From Oscillospiraceae bacterium (GTDB lineage Bacteria; Bacillota; Clostridia; Oscillospirales; Ruminococcaceae), in NCBI GenBank assembly GCA_017828975.1, contig JAGAJN010000032.1, positions 37,533-101,532 on the forward strand: DNA of 64,000 bases, read 5' to 3'. Below, piece after piece: positions 8,462-17,398 of this stretch (position 1 is the first letter of the stretch; each line of letters opens with the position of its first letter). Both the position numbers and the translations under genes were made by a program. Below the pieces are notes generated by a model. It saw only the letters and a program-made list of their open reading frames with translations, did no database searches and was not told the DNA's origin.

Positions 8462-9376
8462 CACCTTCAAGTACTTACCCGTACTCATAACCGTACCGAT
8501 AGCACCGATGACCGCACCCGAAGCCACATAGCAGAGCACCATAGCGATAAGCAGCGTCCCCTCCAGCGGAATAAAGGAGGTAACGTTGAATACCGACCAA
8601 AGGGTGGTGTCCCTCATAAGCAGCTCGGTAAGCTCACGGTATCCGACAATAGTCAGCAGCGTAGCAACTCCGCCCGCCAGAATACCCATCAGCATACCCT
8701 CGATAAAAAAGGGTATCTTGATAAAGGTGTTGGTAGCGCCCACATATTTCATAATGTTGATCTCCTTTTTACGGAAATCAACGCTTGCCCTCGTGGTATT
8801 GTAAATGATAACAAGGCTTACCGCCAGCAGCGCCGACAGCACTATAATGGAGATAACAGCAACCATTGATTTCAGTCCCGAAAGAATGTCAATGAAATCT
8901 CCGGGAGAGCGAATATCGTAAATATCGCCCATTTTGTTTATCTCCATAAGAGTTGCGCTCATATTGTCAATGTCCGTAACTCTTATTCTGAAAGCGTCGA
9001 TAAGAGGGCTTTCCTGACCCTCACCGTCTATGTAAGCAAAAAGCTCGTTTGCATTGGGAATGTCCGCCTTCATATCCTCCCATGCCTGTTCCTTGGAATA
9101 GAAGGACACCTTTGAGATATTGTCCATCTGCACAAGGGCATTGTTCATTTCCTCGATACGCTCGTCGGAAACATCATCGTTCAGGAAGATAATGACCTCA
9201 TTTCTGTCCTCAACGCTGCCGATGAACATATTTATATTAGCTATGAAAAGCAACGAAAAGCCTATCAGTAGCATAGAAACCAGAAGCACGCAGAAGGACG
9301 CAAAGGACATCATTCTGTTAGTCCAGATATTTCTGAAGCCCTGCTTTAACAGGTATCTGAAGCTGCTTATTCTCAT
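8459..9376 (-). CDS. ftsX: Cell-division ABC transporter permease FtsX
   Basis: A 305-residue FtsX: short cytoplasmic head, first membrane helix (about 22-45), an extracytoplasmic loop of roughly 120 residues (about 50-165), then three helices with the second cytoplasmic segment FRKKEINIMKYVGATNTFI, the typical FtsE-coupling region. FtsX carries no substrate. It relays ATP hydrolysis by FtsE to wall hydrolases outside. It lies 33 bases after ftsE, on the same strand, and ahead of its likely hydrolase partner. Length and order match the Gram-positive family. Confidence 0.95.
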   Translation of the reverse strand: MRISSFRYLLKQGFRNIWTNRMMSFASFCVLLVSMLLIGFSLLFIANINMFIGSVEDRNEVIIFLNDDVSDERIEEMNNALVQMDNISKVSFYSKEQAWEDMKADIPNANELFAYIDGEGQESPLIDAFRIRVTDIDNMSATLMEINKMGDIYDIRSPGDFIDILSGLKSMVAVISIIVLSALLAVSLVIIYNTTRASVDFRKKEINIMKYVGATNTFIKIPFFIEGMLMGILAGGVATLLTIVGYRELTELLMRDTTLWSVFNVTSFIPLEGTLLIAMVLCYVASGAVIGAIGTVMSTGKYLKV

Positions 9377-9409
9377 TTTTCAACAAATCCTCCAAGCCGA
9401 AAGCGCAAA

Positions 9410-10075
9410 TTAAATGTAGTCGTCAAACACGATAGAACCGTCCCTCAGCGTGATGGTCCTGCCGCCGAACTCTCTTACAAGGTCATGCTCGTGGGTGACC
9501 ATAAGCACGGTCGTGCCCTGAGCGTTGATGTCCTGCAAAAGCTTTACTATCTCAAAGGACAGTCTTGGGTCGATATTACCCGTAGGCTCGTCAGCGATAA
9601 TAAGCTTCGGTTCATTTACCAATGCCCTTGCCAGCGCAACTCGCTGCTGTTCACCGCCCGAAAGCTCATTGGGGAAGCATTTGACCTTGTTTCCCAGCTC
9701 CAGCGTGCCGATAACACGGGGAACTCTCTGCCTGATGACCTTGGGAGAAGCATCTGTGCATCTTAGCACAAATGCGATATTATCGTAAACATTAAGCGTC
9801 GGGATAAGTCGGAAATCCTGAAAAACAACGCCGATGGTCCGACGCAGCGAAGGTATCTTTCCCCTTCTCATCTTAGTCAGGTTAAAGCCGTTTACCAAAA
9901 CTTCTCCCTCGTTAGCCTGCACCTCACGAAGCAGCAGCTTGATAAGTGTGGATTTACCCGCACCCGAGTTACCGACAACGAACACGAATTCGCCGTCGGT
10001 GACCTTTAAATTGACATTATTCAGAGCGTCCACACCGTTTGAATACTTTACGGACACATCTTTTAATTCTATCAC
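9410..10075 (-). CDS. ftsE: Cell-division ATP-binding protein FtsE
   Basis: A 221-residue ABC ATPase with Walker A GNSGAGKST (35-43), signature LSGGEQQRVALARAL, Walker B LIIADEPTGNIDP and the switch His in MVTHEHDLV. The start chosen is GTG at 10073-10075, because AGGCGG (10083-10088) is spaced 7 bases before it; a TTG seven codons upstream lacks a site. FtsE pairs with FtsX and uses ATP to activate peptidoglycan hydrolases at the division site. All nucleotide-binding motifs are complete. Confidence 0.95.
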   Translation of the reverse strand: MIELKDVSVKYSNGVDALNNVNLKVTDGEFVFVVGNSGAGKSTLIKLLLREVQANEGEVLVNGFNLTKMRRGKIPSLRRTIGVVFQDFRLIPTLNVYDNIAFVLRCTDASPKVIRQRVPRVIGTLELGNKVKCFPNELSGGEQQRVALARALVNEPKLIIADEPTGNIDPRLSFEIVKLLQDINAQGTTVLMVTHEHDLVREFGGRTITLRDGSIVFDDYI

Positions 10076-10121
10076 AAGTACACCGCCTAAAAACAATTAT
10101 CGAATTTTATAAGGAAAGAAA

Positions 10122-10143
10122 GGGCAGACACATCGTTCTGCCC
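10122..10143 (-). terminator. Likely terminator of the PucR/CdaR-type regulator gene
   Basis: Stem GGGCAGA (10122-10128) with TCTGCCC (10137-10143); on the minus strand it is followed by TTTCTTTCCTT. The T run is imperfect. Confidence 0.6.
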
Positions 10144-10171
10144 CTCTGATATTTTTGCCGATACCCACAAA

Positions 10172-11257
10172 TCAGAACTTAGTGGGATTTGCCGACAGAT
10201 ATTTCTTGACCATCAGTGCGATCTTGAAGATGATAGCATGGTCAAATTCACGAAGGTCAAGTCCCGTCAGCTTCTTTATCTTTTCAAGACGGTAAACCAG
10301 CGTGTTTCTGTGAACGAACAGCTTTCTTGAAGTTTCGGAAACGTTCAGGCTGTTCTCGAAAAATCTCTGGATAGTGAAAAGAGTTTCATGGTCAAGAGAT
10401 TCGATGGAATTCTTCTTGAATACCTCCTGCAAAAATGTTTCGCAGAGAGTGGTGGGGAGATGGTAGATAAGCCTTGCGATACCAAGGTTGTCGTAGGAAA
10501 CGATAGCCTTGTCCGTATCGAACACCTTTCCTACCTCCAGAGCGATCTGCGCCTCCTTGAAGGAGCGTGCAAGGTCCTTAACGCCCATAACAACGGTGCC
10601 TATACCAACATTTACCCTTGTATAGAACTCGCCGCTCAGGGTATCTGAGATGGAGCGTGCCAGCTTTTCCAGGTCCTTGGACTCAACATTTGCCTTAACT
10701 TCCTTAACAAGCACAATGTCCGTTTCGGTGATGTTGAAAACGAAGTCCTTGTTCTTGTCGGGGAAAAGGTTCTGTATCACGTCATAAGCGGAAACGTCGT
10801 TTGCGGACACAATGCGCACCAGCAGAACGACTCTGCTTATATCAGCATTAAAGTGAAGCTCCCTTGCCTTAACAACAATATCTCCGGGGAGGACGTTATC
10901 CAGCACAACATTCTTGATAAAGTTATTTCTGTCATACTTTTCGTCGTAATACTGCTTGATGCTTGACAGAGTGATCGCCATAATATTTGCATACTTGGCG
11001 GCATTTTCATCGGTGCCCTCGATAAAAACGGCATAATCGGGCTTGATATGGGAACCGAAGGGCTTGTATGTATAACCGTCCCTTACGAAAACATCGTGAG
11101 AATCGCTGAGGTCGAGGGAAACAAACTCATTGGTAGTGCCGATCTTGCTCAGCTCGCTGCAGGCGATGATGGTAGCAGTTTCATCGACAACACCGATAGT
11201 GCAGTCCATAGTATCCCGCATCTGATGAATAAGTCCCTGAAAAAGTCTGTTTGACAT
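10172..11257 (-). CDS. PucR/CdaR-type transcriptional regulator with C-terminal helix-turn-helix
   Basis: A 361-residue protein. The C-terminal 60 or so residues (SLNVSETSRKLFVHRNTLVYRLEKIKKLTGLDLREFDHAIIFKIAL) are the typical PucR HTH_30 domain. The middle (about 160-280) resembles the degenerate GGDEF-like region of CdaR/PucR regulators, and the N-terminal part looks like a small-molecule sensor. The family controls catabolism of sugar acids, purines or amino acids. Nothing next to it names the ligand. It appears to stand alone: a terminator follows and a long gap precedes, with a TATAAT-type minus-ten (11358-11363 on the minus strand) about 100 bases upstream of the ATG. Confidence 0.85.
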   Translation of the reverse strand: MSNRLFQGLIHQMRDTMDCTIGVVDETATIIACSELSKIGTTNEFVSLDLSDSHDVFVRDGYTYKPFGSHIKPDYAVFIEGTDENAAKYANIMAITLSSIKQYYDEKYDRNNFIKNVVLDNVLPGDIVVKARELHFNADISRVVLLVRIVSANDVSAYDVIQNLFPDKNKDFVFNITETDIVLVKEVKANVESKDLEKLARSISDTLSGEFYTRVNVGIGTVVMGVKDLARSFKEAQIALEVGKVFDTDKAIVSYDNLGIARLIYHLPTTLCETFLQEVFKKNSIESLDHETLFTIQRFFENSLNVSETSRKLFVHRNTLVYRLEKIKKLTGLDLREFDHAIIFKIALMVKKYLSANPTKF

Positions 11258-11460
11258 TTAACGGTCAATCCTTTCTTTTTTACCGCATTTAGCGGCACAT
11301 TCGAGTTTTTGCGTATATATTCGGACAACAATGTGAAAATACTCTATTTAAATAGGATTATACCACAAAATCCAATTCGGTGTGTTAATTTTTTGTGAAT
11401 TTGACTGAAAATCTTGTGAAATCCTACAATTGGGTTTAAAAGATTAGTGCAATTTTATGT

Positions 11461-11671
11461 AATGTGGAGTGTGAAAAGTGGAGAGTGGAGTTTTTAGTGT
11501 TGAGTGATGAAAGTTGAGAGTTGAATTTAATGTGGAATTTCTCTATAATTCATCACTATAAAAAAGCCGCAGCTCAGACATTGGCTGCGGCAAAACGTTT
11601 ATTAAATTATAATGTATAGAGTGTGGATTTTCGCCTAAAATTCAACACTTATCACTCAACACTTAACACTA
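11461..11671. repeat. GTGGAG and GTTGAG repeat cluster flanking a terminator
   Basis: Units GTGGAGTGTGAAAAGTGGAG and GTGTTGAGTGATGAAAGTTG (11463-11527) are followed, beyond the terminator, by the opposite-sense TTCAACACTTATCACTCAAC (about 11641-11660) and ACTTAACACT. Both flavours of the repeat occur in one gap. Confidence 0.55.
11560..11591 (-). terminator. Terminator of lysC
   Basis: GCCGCAGC (11566-11573) pairs with GCTGCGGC (11584-11591). Read leftward, the stem is followed by six T. Confidence 0.88.
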
Positions 11672-11680
11672 GCCAAAAGG

Positions 11681-13009
11681 TTACTCGGCAGTCAGCACAA
11701 ACATATCATAAATAGCCTTAGTAGCCGTAACAAAATCCTCCTCAGCCACACCAACAATAACATTCAGCTCGGAAGAACCCTGATCTATCATCTTAACATT
11801 GACATGCGCATGTGCCAAAGCGGAGAAAATACGTCCGGAAGTACCTCTCAGCTTTCTCATACCCCGTCCAACGACTGCAATAAGCGCAATGTTATGCTCG
11901 ATGTCGATATGGTCGGGAGCGACCTCTTCCTCTATCATCTTGATGATCTTCTCTTCCTTGCCCTGAATAGATGCGCTGTTTACGATAATACTCATTGTGT
12001 CGATACCCGAGGGGATATGTTCAAGGTTCACCTTGTTGTCCTCCAGGACCTCCAGCACCTTTCTTACAAAGCCCATCTCGCTGTTCATCATATCCTTTTC
12101 GATGTTGATAGCGGAGAAGCCCTTCTTTCCCGCAATGCCCGTGATGGTGTACTTGCAGGGTGTATCTCCCGCATCGGCAACGATCATAGTACCTGCGTCC
12201 TCGGGGGCGTTTGTGTTCTTTATGTTGATGGGGATACCCGCTGTTCTTACGGGGAAGATAGCGTCCTCATGAAGCACGCCTGCGCCCATATAGGAAAGCT
12301 CTCTCAACTCTCTGTATGTGATGGTGGTGATACCCTTGGGATCATCAACTATTCTGGGGTCGCAGATAAGGAATCCCGAAACGTCCGTCCAATTCTCGTA
12401 AATGGAAGCGTTAGCCGCTCTTGCGACGATAGAGCCTGTCACGTCCGAACCGCCTCTGGAGAAGGTCTTGATGGTATCGTTGGGCATAGAGCCGTAGAAG
12501 CCGGGGATAACGGCATACTCGGTCTTAGCAAGCTTTTCGCTGAGGACTTCGGTAGTTCTGTCCAAATCAAAAACGCCGCTTTCGTTAAAGAAGATATATC
12601 CTGCGGGGTCAATGAACTCAAAGCCGAGGTATGCAGCCAGCAGCTTTCCGTTGAGGTACTCACCTCTTGAAGCGGCGTAGTCACGTCCCGCACGTCCGAT
12701 AAAGCCGTTCTTTATCTGCGCAAACTCCTTATCTAAGGAAACGTTCAGCCCAAGGTCCTTGATGATGGAATTGTATCTGCTTTCGATAGCGGCGAACTGT
12801 CCCTCGAAATCTCCGCCCTTTGCAGCGACTTCATAGCAGCTGTACAGCATATCGGTGATCTTTGTGTCCTCGGAAAACCTCTTGCCGGGTGCGGACGCTA
12901 CCACGAAACGTCTGTCGGGGTCAGCCTTGACTATACCCGCTACCTTCTTGAACTGATTTGCGTCAGCCAGTGAGCTTCCGCCGAATTTTACGACTTTGAT
13001 CTGCTTCAT
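11681..13009 (-). CDS. lysC: Aspartate kinase with C-terminal ACT domains
   Basis: A 442-residue aspartokinase that phosphorylates aspartate in the first step of lysine, threonine and methionine synthesis. The kinase opens with KFGGSS (8-13), and TFSRGGSDVTGS (about 185-196) is the substrate-binding loop. Two ACT domains fill the last 140 or so residues and would bind feedback amino acids. The start is ATG at 13007-13009, since GGAG lies 8 bases before it; the open frame continues nine codons further without a site. It follows the SDR gene but has its own promoter and a terminator on each side, so it is probably a single-gene unit. Which amino acid inhibits it cannot be read from the sequence. 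Confidence 0.93.
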   Translation of the reverse strand: MKQIKVVKFGGSSLADANQFKKVAGIVKADPDRRFVVASAPGKRFSEDTKITDMLYSCYEVAAKGGDFEGQFAAIESRYNSIIKDLGLNVSLDKEFAQIKNGFIGRAGRDYAASRGEYLNGKLLAAYLGFEFIDPAGYIFFNESGVFDLDRTTEVLSEKLAKTEYAVIPGFYGSMPNDTIKTFSRGGSDVTGSIVARAANASIYENWTDVSGFLICDPRIVDDPKGITTITYRELRELSYMGAGVLHEDAIFPVRTAGIPINIKNTNAPEDAGTMIVADAGDTPCKYTITGIAGKKGFSAINIEKDMMNSEMGFVRKVLEVLEDNKVNLEHIPSGIDTMSIIVNSASIQGKEEKIIKMIEEEVAPDHIDIEHNIALIAVVGRGMRKLRGTSGRIFSALAHAHVNVKMIDQGSSELNVIVGVAEEDFVTATKAIYDMFVLTAE

Positions 13010-13028
13010 ATAAAAAACTCCTATTATT

Positions 13029-13064
13029 AAAATCAAAAATAGAGTGCCACGTAAGCACTCTATT
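13029..13064 (-). terminator. Hairpin with T run between the SDR gene and lysC
   Basis: AATAGAGTGC (13038-13047) pairs with GCACTCTATT (13055-13064) around seven bases; on the minus strand TTTTTGATTTT follows. It most likely ends the SDR transcript. The lysC minus-ten lies right beside it. Confidence 0.65.
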
Positions 13065-13065
13065 T

Positions 13066-13094
13066 ATTATATATCAATCAAAAAAAATAATCAA
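13066..13094 (-). promoter_or_regulatory. Promoter of lysC
   Basis: On the minus strand TTGATT (13094-13089) and TATAAT (13071-13066) are 17 bases apart. The predicted start near 13059 would cut into the adjacent hairpin, so that hairpin is unlikely to act as an attenuator for this promoter. Confidence 0.6.
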
Positions 13095-13170
13095 TTGATA
13101 TATGAAACAACATTTTTGAAATTTACAGCCGTCCGTTTGTGAAATACGCTTGTATTCCGCTGACGGACAC

Positions 13171-13947
13171 TTATTCTTCCTCATATTGCGGAGGCTCGCC
13201 CTTTCTTCTCTGTAAATGGTACGCCGCTTTCAGGGCAGTTTTCACGGGTGCGAGCCTTAAAGCGAATATTCCGAGGTTCATCATTGCCCCGGGGATAATG
13301 GTCAGCTTACCGTCAAACATTCTGTCAACGGCAAACTTCGCAGCATAGCGGCTCTCAATGCCGTCGGTGACGAACTGCACCCCCGCACGTCTGTTAAAAT
13401 CCGTCTTAACGGGTCCGGGACAGAAAACGCCCACATAAACATCGGAGCCTCTCCGTCTGAGCTCCTCGTAAATAGCGTGTGTCATGCGCACAACATAGCT
13501 TTTTGTTGCGTAATAGGTGGACATAAGCGGTCCCGCCAGAAATCCCGCCGCAGACGCTACATTCAGTATATATCCGCTGTTTCTCTTAACAAAATCCCGC
13601 AAAAACAGCTTTGTCAGGATATGCACCGCCTTGATGTTCACGTTTATCATATCCAGCTCGGTTTTCAGGGGGACATTCAGAAATTCGCCGAACGCACCGA
13701 AGCCCGCACAGTTAATGAGAATGTCGATGTTTTTGTCCTTCAGCTTGTTATAGAGGGCGACACAGGCTTTTTCGTCGCCTAAATCGCAGGCAATGGCAGC
13801 GGTCATATCCTTGCCGAGTTCGCTGCGGAGTTCTGCGAGATTTTCCTTGTTTCTGCCCGTCAGAACGACCTTTATCCCTCTTGACACCAGCTCACGGGAA
13901 ATATCTCTGCCTATCCCCGAGGTTGCGCCTGTTACAAGTGCTATCAT
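13171..13947 (-). CDS. Short-chain dehydrogenase/reductase
   Basis: A 258-residue classical SDR with NAD(P)-binding TGATSGIG (6-13), NCAGFGAFG (about 89-97), catalytic Ser in NVASAAGF and the catalytic YxxxK in YYATKSYVV. The downstream segment CPGPVKTDF completes the family pattern. The Arg-rich stretch VLTGRNKENL after strand two suggests NADP preference. Substrate unknown; homologues of this DltE-like group reduce acyl or keto groups. The ribosome site GGAGG lies 7 bases before the ATG, and the GNAT gene ends 14 bases upstream, so the two are probably co-transcribed. Confidence 0.88.
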   Translation of the reverse strand: MIALVTGATSGIGRDISRELVSRGIKVVLTGRNKENLAELRSELGKDMTAAIACDLGDEKACVALYNKLKDKNIDILINCAGFGAFGEFLNVPLKTELDMINVNIKAVHILTKLFLRDFVKRNSGYILNVASAAGFLAGPLMSTYYATKSYVVRMTHAIYEELRRRGSDVYVGVFCPGPVKTDFNRRAGVQFVTDGIESRYAAKFAVDRMFDGKLTIIPGAMMNLGIFALRLAPVKTALKAAYHLQRRKGEPPQYEEE

Positions 13948-13961
13948 TATAATTCCTCCAA

Positions 13962-14462
13962 TTATTCTTTGTCGGGTTTGATATAAATTTTCATATTCGT
14001 CTTGCCATTCTCGGGGATATTCTCGAAAAAGCCCATTTTTTCGTAGACCTTCCGCCCCGCAGGAGTTGCCAGCAGCTCAATGTAGACAAGCTCCAGCTTC
14101 TTTGCTTCCTCCAGAACAGCCTCCATCACCTTTGTGGCAATGCCCCTCAGACGGTATTCCGCCGAGGTGTACACATTAAGCATCATTCCCGTTTTGCCGT
14201 TTAAAAATACGGGGTTTGCGGGCTTTTCAACTACTAGCAGAAACGCCGTCCCCACGGGCTTTCCGTCTATCTCGGCGATAAATGCGGTCATATCCTTTCC
14301 AAGATGTCTGTGAAAATAATCGGGCATCTGCGCCCGCATAGCGGCTTCCTCCTCCTTGGAGAGATGGTTCAGGTTCAGGTCATGGGAAAAATAGTCCACA
14401 CGGAACTGTATCAATATGTCAATATCCCTCTCGCTGTCTGCGGACGCTTTTCGTATTATCAT
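13962..14462 (-). CDS. GNAT-family N-acetyltransferase
   Basis: A 166-residue acetyltransferase. The acetyl-CoA-binding motif A is visible as VYTSAEYRLRGIATKVMEAVLEEA (about 104-127), with the RxxGxA/G pattern as RLRGIA. Motif B follows as VYEKMGFFEN. The substrate could be an amino acid, amine or antibiotic; it cannot be told from sequence. It has a GGAG site before the ATG, and the stop is 14 bases ahead of the SDR start, so the pair looks like one unit. The upstream chemoreceptor gene is separated by a hairpin. Confidence 0.85.
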   Translation of the reverse strand: MIIRKASADSERDIDILIQFRVDYFSHDLNLNHLSKEEEAAMRAQMPDYFHRHLGKDMTAFIAEIDGKPVGTAFLLVVEKPANPVFLNGKTGMMLNVYTSAEYRLRGIATKVMEAVLEEAKKLELVYIELLATPAGRKVYEKMGFFENIPENGKTNMKIYIKPDKE

Positions 14463-14496
14463 CGGGTGTTCTCCTTATTTCCTTTTTAACGTGCAA

Positions 14497-14524
14497 CCCC
14501 GTCCGAACATACGTGGGGACGGGG
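14497..14524 (-). terminator. Possible terminator of the chemoreceptor gene
   Basis: CCCCGTCC (14497-14504) pairs with GGACGGGG (14517-14524). The T run that should follow on the minus strand is poor, so termination may be weak or factor-aided. Confidence 0.4.
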
Positions 14525-14532
14525 AAACTTGA

Positions 14533-16890
14533 TCAATATTTGTCATCATCCAAATTGATGAAATCGGGCAGATTATCCGGGTCAAACTCGATAGCTTCAA
14601 ACTCGTCGTCATCGTCTTCGGAAACTTCCTCGGAATAGGGGCTTTCGGACGCTTCGGAGACAGCTTCCTCAGCCTTTTCCTCCTCGGGAACACTTTCGGG
14701 ATGTGCCTCAAAATCGCTGAGAACTATGGGAGCGTCCTCCTCGGTATTTTCGGGAATGGGTTCCTCATTCTCCTCGGGAATGACCTCCTCTACTGTATTT
14801 TCCTCGAATGTATCTTCATCGGAAATTCCGTAATTTGAAAGATCTATCTCGTCCTCGTCCTCCTCTTCATCGGAGAAATCGCCCTCCAGCTTGAACCTGC
14901 TTACCATTTCACGGAGCATCTCCGACTGCGTTGTCATAACAGCGGCAGCGGACGCACTCTGCTCGGCAGTCGCAGAGTTGGACGCAATAACGTTTGTGAT
15001 AACGGAAACGCCCTCATTTATCTTGGTAATGGTATCCGACTGATTCTGCGAAGCCTCGGCAATGGAGCTTATATCGCTGCTCATATGAGCGGAGCTTTCA
15101 ACGATCTCCATAAGTGCGGAGGCAGTTGCCTTGGCTATCTCCGTACCGTTTGCCACCTTTGCCAGCGAGCCTTCGATAAGCTCGGTGGTTTGACGGGCAG
15201 CGTCGGCGCTCATTGCCGCCAGACCTCTTACCTCGTCGGCAACAACTGCGAAGCCACGTCCCGCATTGCCTGCGTGGGCAGCCTCAACGGCAGCATTCAG
15301 CGCAAGGATATTTGTCTGGAACGCAATATCGTCGATGACCTTGATTATCTTGGAAATTTCTGCGGAGGAGGTGCTTATCTCGTTCATTGACTGTAACATT
15401 CTCTGCATATCCTCGTTGCAGTCGCTGAGCTTTACGGAAATATCGCTTACAAGCCTGTCGGTATTGGACGCAGACTGTGCATTCCTGCTTACCTTCACGC
15501 TGATGTCCGCCACCTGACCGGACAGCTCGGAAATAGCCTCCGCCTGGTTGTTTGAGCCGATGCTGAGATTCTGTGCCGCAGATGCCACCTGATTTGCGCT
15601 CATATCGACCTGCTCGGACGCAGAAACTATCTGCCCGAAGGTTTCCCGCAGATTTCGGAGGATTTCGTTGAAGCTTGTCCTTATCTGAACGAAATCTCCC
15701 CTGAATCCGCCCTTCATCTCAAAGGCAAGGTCGCCCTCGGAAATTCTCGAAAGTGCAGAGGAAATCTCGTCAATGTAAAATCTCAGGCTGTCAACCGTTT
15801 CTCCGATGGATTCCGCAAGAACACCCACCTCATCACGGCGGAGAATTCTCTCAACAGGTGTCTGCAGATCGCCCTCGGAGAGGAGCTTAAGACGCTTGAT
15901 GCTTCTTTCGATAGGAGAAACGATGTTGTGCATTACCACAAGTATCACGAAGAATGTCACAACAAGGATAATTGCCGCAAGAATGAGCATTACGGGGACG
16001 CTGTCTCTCAGAGGTCCCCTGAATTCGCTGGAAGGAGCCGTCATGATGACCGCCCAGCCGTTGCCCTCAACAGGCGCATATGCGACCTGGCTGTTCACGC
16101 CGTCCACATTACAGGTAACAGTGCCCGTTTCCCCTGCCATGGCCTTCTGATAAACGTCTGCAAGGGGCTTATAGCTGCTGTCGGAGGCGGCAAGCTCGAT
16201 AGCGTTAAAGCCTGCAAGGGTCTTGCTCAGGTCCTTGTCGGCAATAACAGTTCCCGCTTCGTCAATTATATACGCGCCGCCCGTTTCGCCGAAGGTTATC
16301 TCGGAAACAACGGAGCTGAGTGTAGCATCATCGTATATTACGACCAACACATAGGTAGTGGAGGTAGCACCCGCAGTTTCCGCCGAAAGAATGGCGAACT
16401 CGGAAGCCGTGCCGTCAGCATTTACCTGAGGAGCTGTCATAACAGGGGTCTTTTTCTTCTTTGTATAGGCGTATTCCTCGGTTTCAAGATAGTGCTGTGC
16501 CTCTTCCTCGGTAAATGCGTCCGACTTGAGATACAGCTCATCTCCCTTGAAAAGGCCGTATCTTACAAAGCCCGTCCCCCTAAGCTCCGATTCCATAAAG
16601 GATTTAGCAGTCATTTTTGCGCCGATGGAGTTGCTGGCGATACTTTTCAGCAGTGCCCTCTGAGCGTCGGCTTTCAGGGACTCTATACCCGTTGCGACCT
16701 CGGAGGAGGTTTCCGTTGCAAGGGGCAACACCATTTCGTCAACGGTGCGGGTAATGGCAGAGGTCAGCGACCATAAATTTGTACCTGCCATTATGATTAT
16801 GGTAGTAAGCAGCATTATGCTGACATATACAAAAAGCCTTGTTTTAAGACTTTGCCGTTTTAATTTAAATACAGAAAGACTGAATTTCAT
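14533..16890 (-). CDS. Methyl-accepting chemotaxis protein with dCache-like sensor and acidic C-terminal tail
   Basis: 785 residues. First membrane helix at about 18-40, a periplasmic-type sensor of about 260 residues with dCache-like repeats, a second helix at about 308-330, HAMP, then the methyl-accepting coiled coil with the hairpin tip [22 protein letters not shown]. It would bind a ligand outside and signal to CheA/CheW. The last 115 or so residues are very unusual: almost all Asp, Glu, Ser and Pro, ending in [12 protein letters not shown]. That tail has no recognised domain. The start is ATG at 16888-16890, with GGAGGG 6 bases upstream; the open frame extends 21 codons further without a site. 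No chemotaxis operon adjoins it. Confidence 0.9.
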   Translation of the reverse strand: MKFSLSVFKLKRQSLKTRLFVYVSIMLLTTIIIMAGTNLWSLTSAITRTVDEMVLPLATETSSEVATGIESLKADAQRALLKSIASNSIGAKMTAKSFMESELRGTGFVRYGLFKGDELYLKSDAFTEEEAQHYLETEEYAYTKKKKTPVMTAPQVNADGTASEFAILSAETAGATSTTYVLVVIYDDATLSSVVSEITFGETGGAYIIDEAGTVIADKDLSKTLAGFNAIELAASDSSYKPLADVYQKAMAGETGTVTCNVDGVNSQVAYAPVEGNGWAVIMTAPSSEFRGPLRDSVPVMLILAAIILVVTFFVILVVMHNIVSPIERSIKRLKLLSEGDLQTPVERILRRDEVGVLAESIGETVDSLRFYIDEISSALSRISEGDLAFEMKGGFRGDFVQIRTSFNEILRNLRETFGQIVSASEQVDMSANQVASAAQNLSIGSNNQAEAISELSGQVADISVKVSRNAQSASNTDRLVSDISVKLSDCNEDMQRMLQSMNEISTSSAEISKIIKVIDDIAFQTNILALNAAVEAAHAGNAGRGFAVVADEVRGLAAMSADAARQTTELIEGSLAKVANGTEIAKATASALMEIVESSAHMSSDISSIAEASQNQSDTITKINEGVSVITNVIASNSATAEQSASAAAVMTTQSEMLREMVSRFKLEGDFSDEEEDEDEIDLSNYGISDEDTFEENTVEEVIPEENEEPIPENTEEDAPIVLSDFEAHPESVPEEEKAEEAVSEASESPYSEEVSEDDDDEFEAIEFDPDNLPDFINLDDDKY

Positions 16891-16959
16891 AATATCCCTC
16901 CGGAAAAAATATCCATACTTCCTTCTGACGGAATTTGTCACAAGGTATTCCATAATTTA

Positions 16960-16989
16960 AGTATAACATTCTGCCGAAAATAAATTCAA
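16960..16989 (-). promoter_or_regulatory. Likely promoter of the chemoreceptor gene
   Basis: Minus-strand TTGAAT (16989-16984) and TATACT (16965-16960), spacing 18. No sigma-28 motif was found here, although the gene is a chemoreceptor. Confidence 0.5.
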
Positions 16990-17159
16990 TGAGAATTTAT
17001 GAATTTATATGATATAAATTGAATATGATAGATTTTTACAATATTTTTTAGTGAAATTTCACATAGTTTATTCAATGTTGAATGTTGAGAGTTGAGTGTT
17101 GAATTAATACTACTGTCATCACATTTAATATTCTTGTTGCCCGAGTAACGCATACGGTT

Positions 17160-17193
17160 GTGTGTTTCCCCCGCCTTCGGTGGGGAAACACAC
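17160..17193. repeat. GC-rich hairpin sharing its core with 53311-53343
   Basis: GTGTGTTTCCCC (17160-17171) pairs perfectly with GGGGAAACACAC (17182-17193). The loop region is CGCCTTCGGT. The core CCCCCGCCTTCGG recurs in a hairpin at 53311-53343. Neither has a clear T run, so these look like members of a repeat family, not simple terminators. Confidence 0.6.
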
Positions 17194-17303
17194 ATTATAC
17201 TAAACACCATTTAAATCACGGAGAAGAAATCGGCGTAAAAAGCTTGCGTTTATGGGTTTTTACGCCGAGAGATTCCCGTGATTAATGGGTGTTTAATATT
17301 AAT
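17194..17303. mobile_element. MITE-like double-stem hairpin element, copy 1
   Basis: ATTATACTAAACACC (17194-17208) and following bases to 17221 pair with an imperfect 28-base arm at 17276-17303. Inside, CGGCGTAAAAA (17231-17241) pairs perfectly with TTTTTACGCCG (17257-17267) around a loop with TTGCGTTTATGG. A second element at 61774-61880 has the same ends (ATTATACTAA and TTA-TATTA) and the same inner core. Such non-coding inverted-repeat elements behave like MITEs moved by a transposase encoded elsewhere; mobility is inferred from the shared termini only. Confidence 0.6.
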
Positions 17304-17363
17304 AGGCTCCTTAAATTCAACACTCATCATTCAACATTCAACACTCAACATTAAAATCAACTA

Positions 17364-17392
17364 TTGACAATCTTTTGAAAAAGGTGTATTAT
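17364..17392 (+). promoter_or_regulatory. Promoter of the polysaccharide deacetylase-bactofilin unit
   Basis: TTGACA (17364-17369) and TATTAT (17387-17392), spacing 17. Predicted transcript start is near 17399. Confidence 0.7.
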
Positions 17393-17398
17393 ATATTA

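Larger units (their letters stand above)
11258..11680. other. Intergenic region with a weak promoter, repeats and a terminator
   Basis: No gene is seen. From right to left the gap holds the lysC terminator (11560-11591), a dense run of GTGGAGAGTGGAG and GTTGAGAGTTGAA repeats, and an extended minus-ten TGGTATAAT reading leftward (11358-11366) for the regulator gene, without a good minus-35. Confidence 0.6.
17073..17354. repeat. GTTGAATGTTGAG repeats flanking two hairpin elements
   Basis: Left run AATGTTGAATGTTGAGAGTT and following units occupy 17073-17107. The opposite-sense run of TTCAACACTC, TTCAACATTC and AACACTCAACATTA occupies 17314-17354. The 200 bases between hold a GC hairpin (17160-17193) and a mobile-like hairpin (17194-17303), and no gene. 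Confidence 0.6.

Noticed and set aside
13029-13170. Lysine riboswitch before lysC
   Set aside because: Only about 140 bases separate the genes, the hairpin adjoins the minus-ten box, and no lysine-riboswitch core elements were seen. A simple terminator and promoter explain it.
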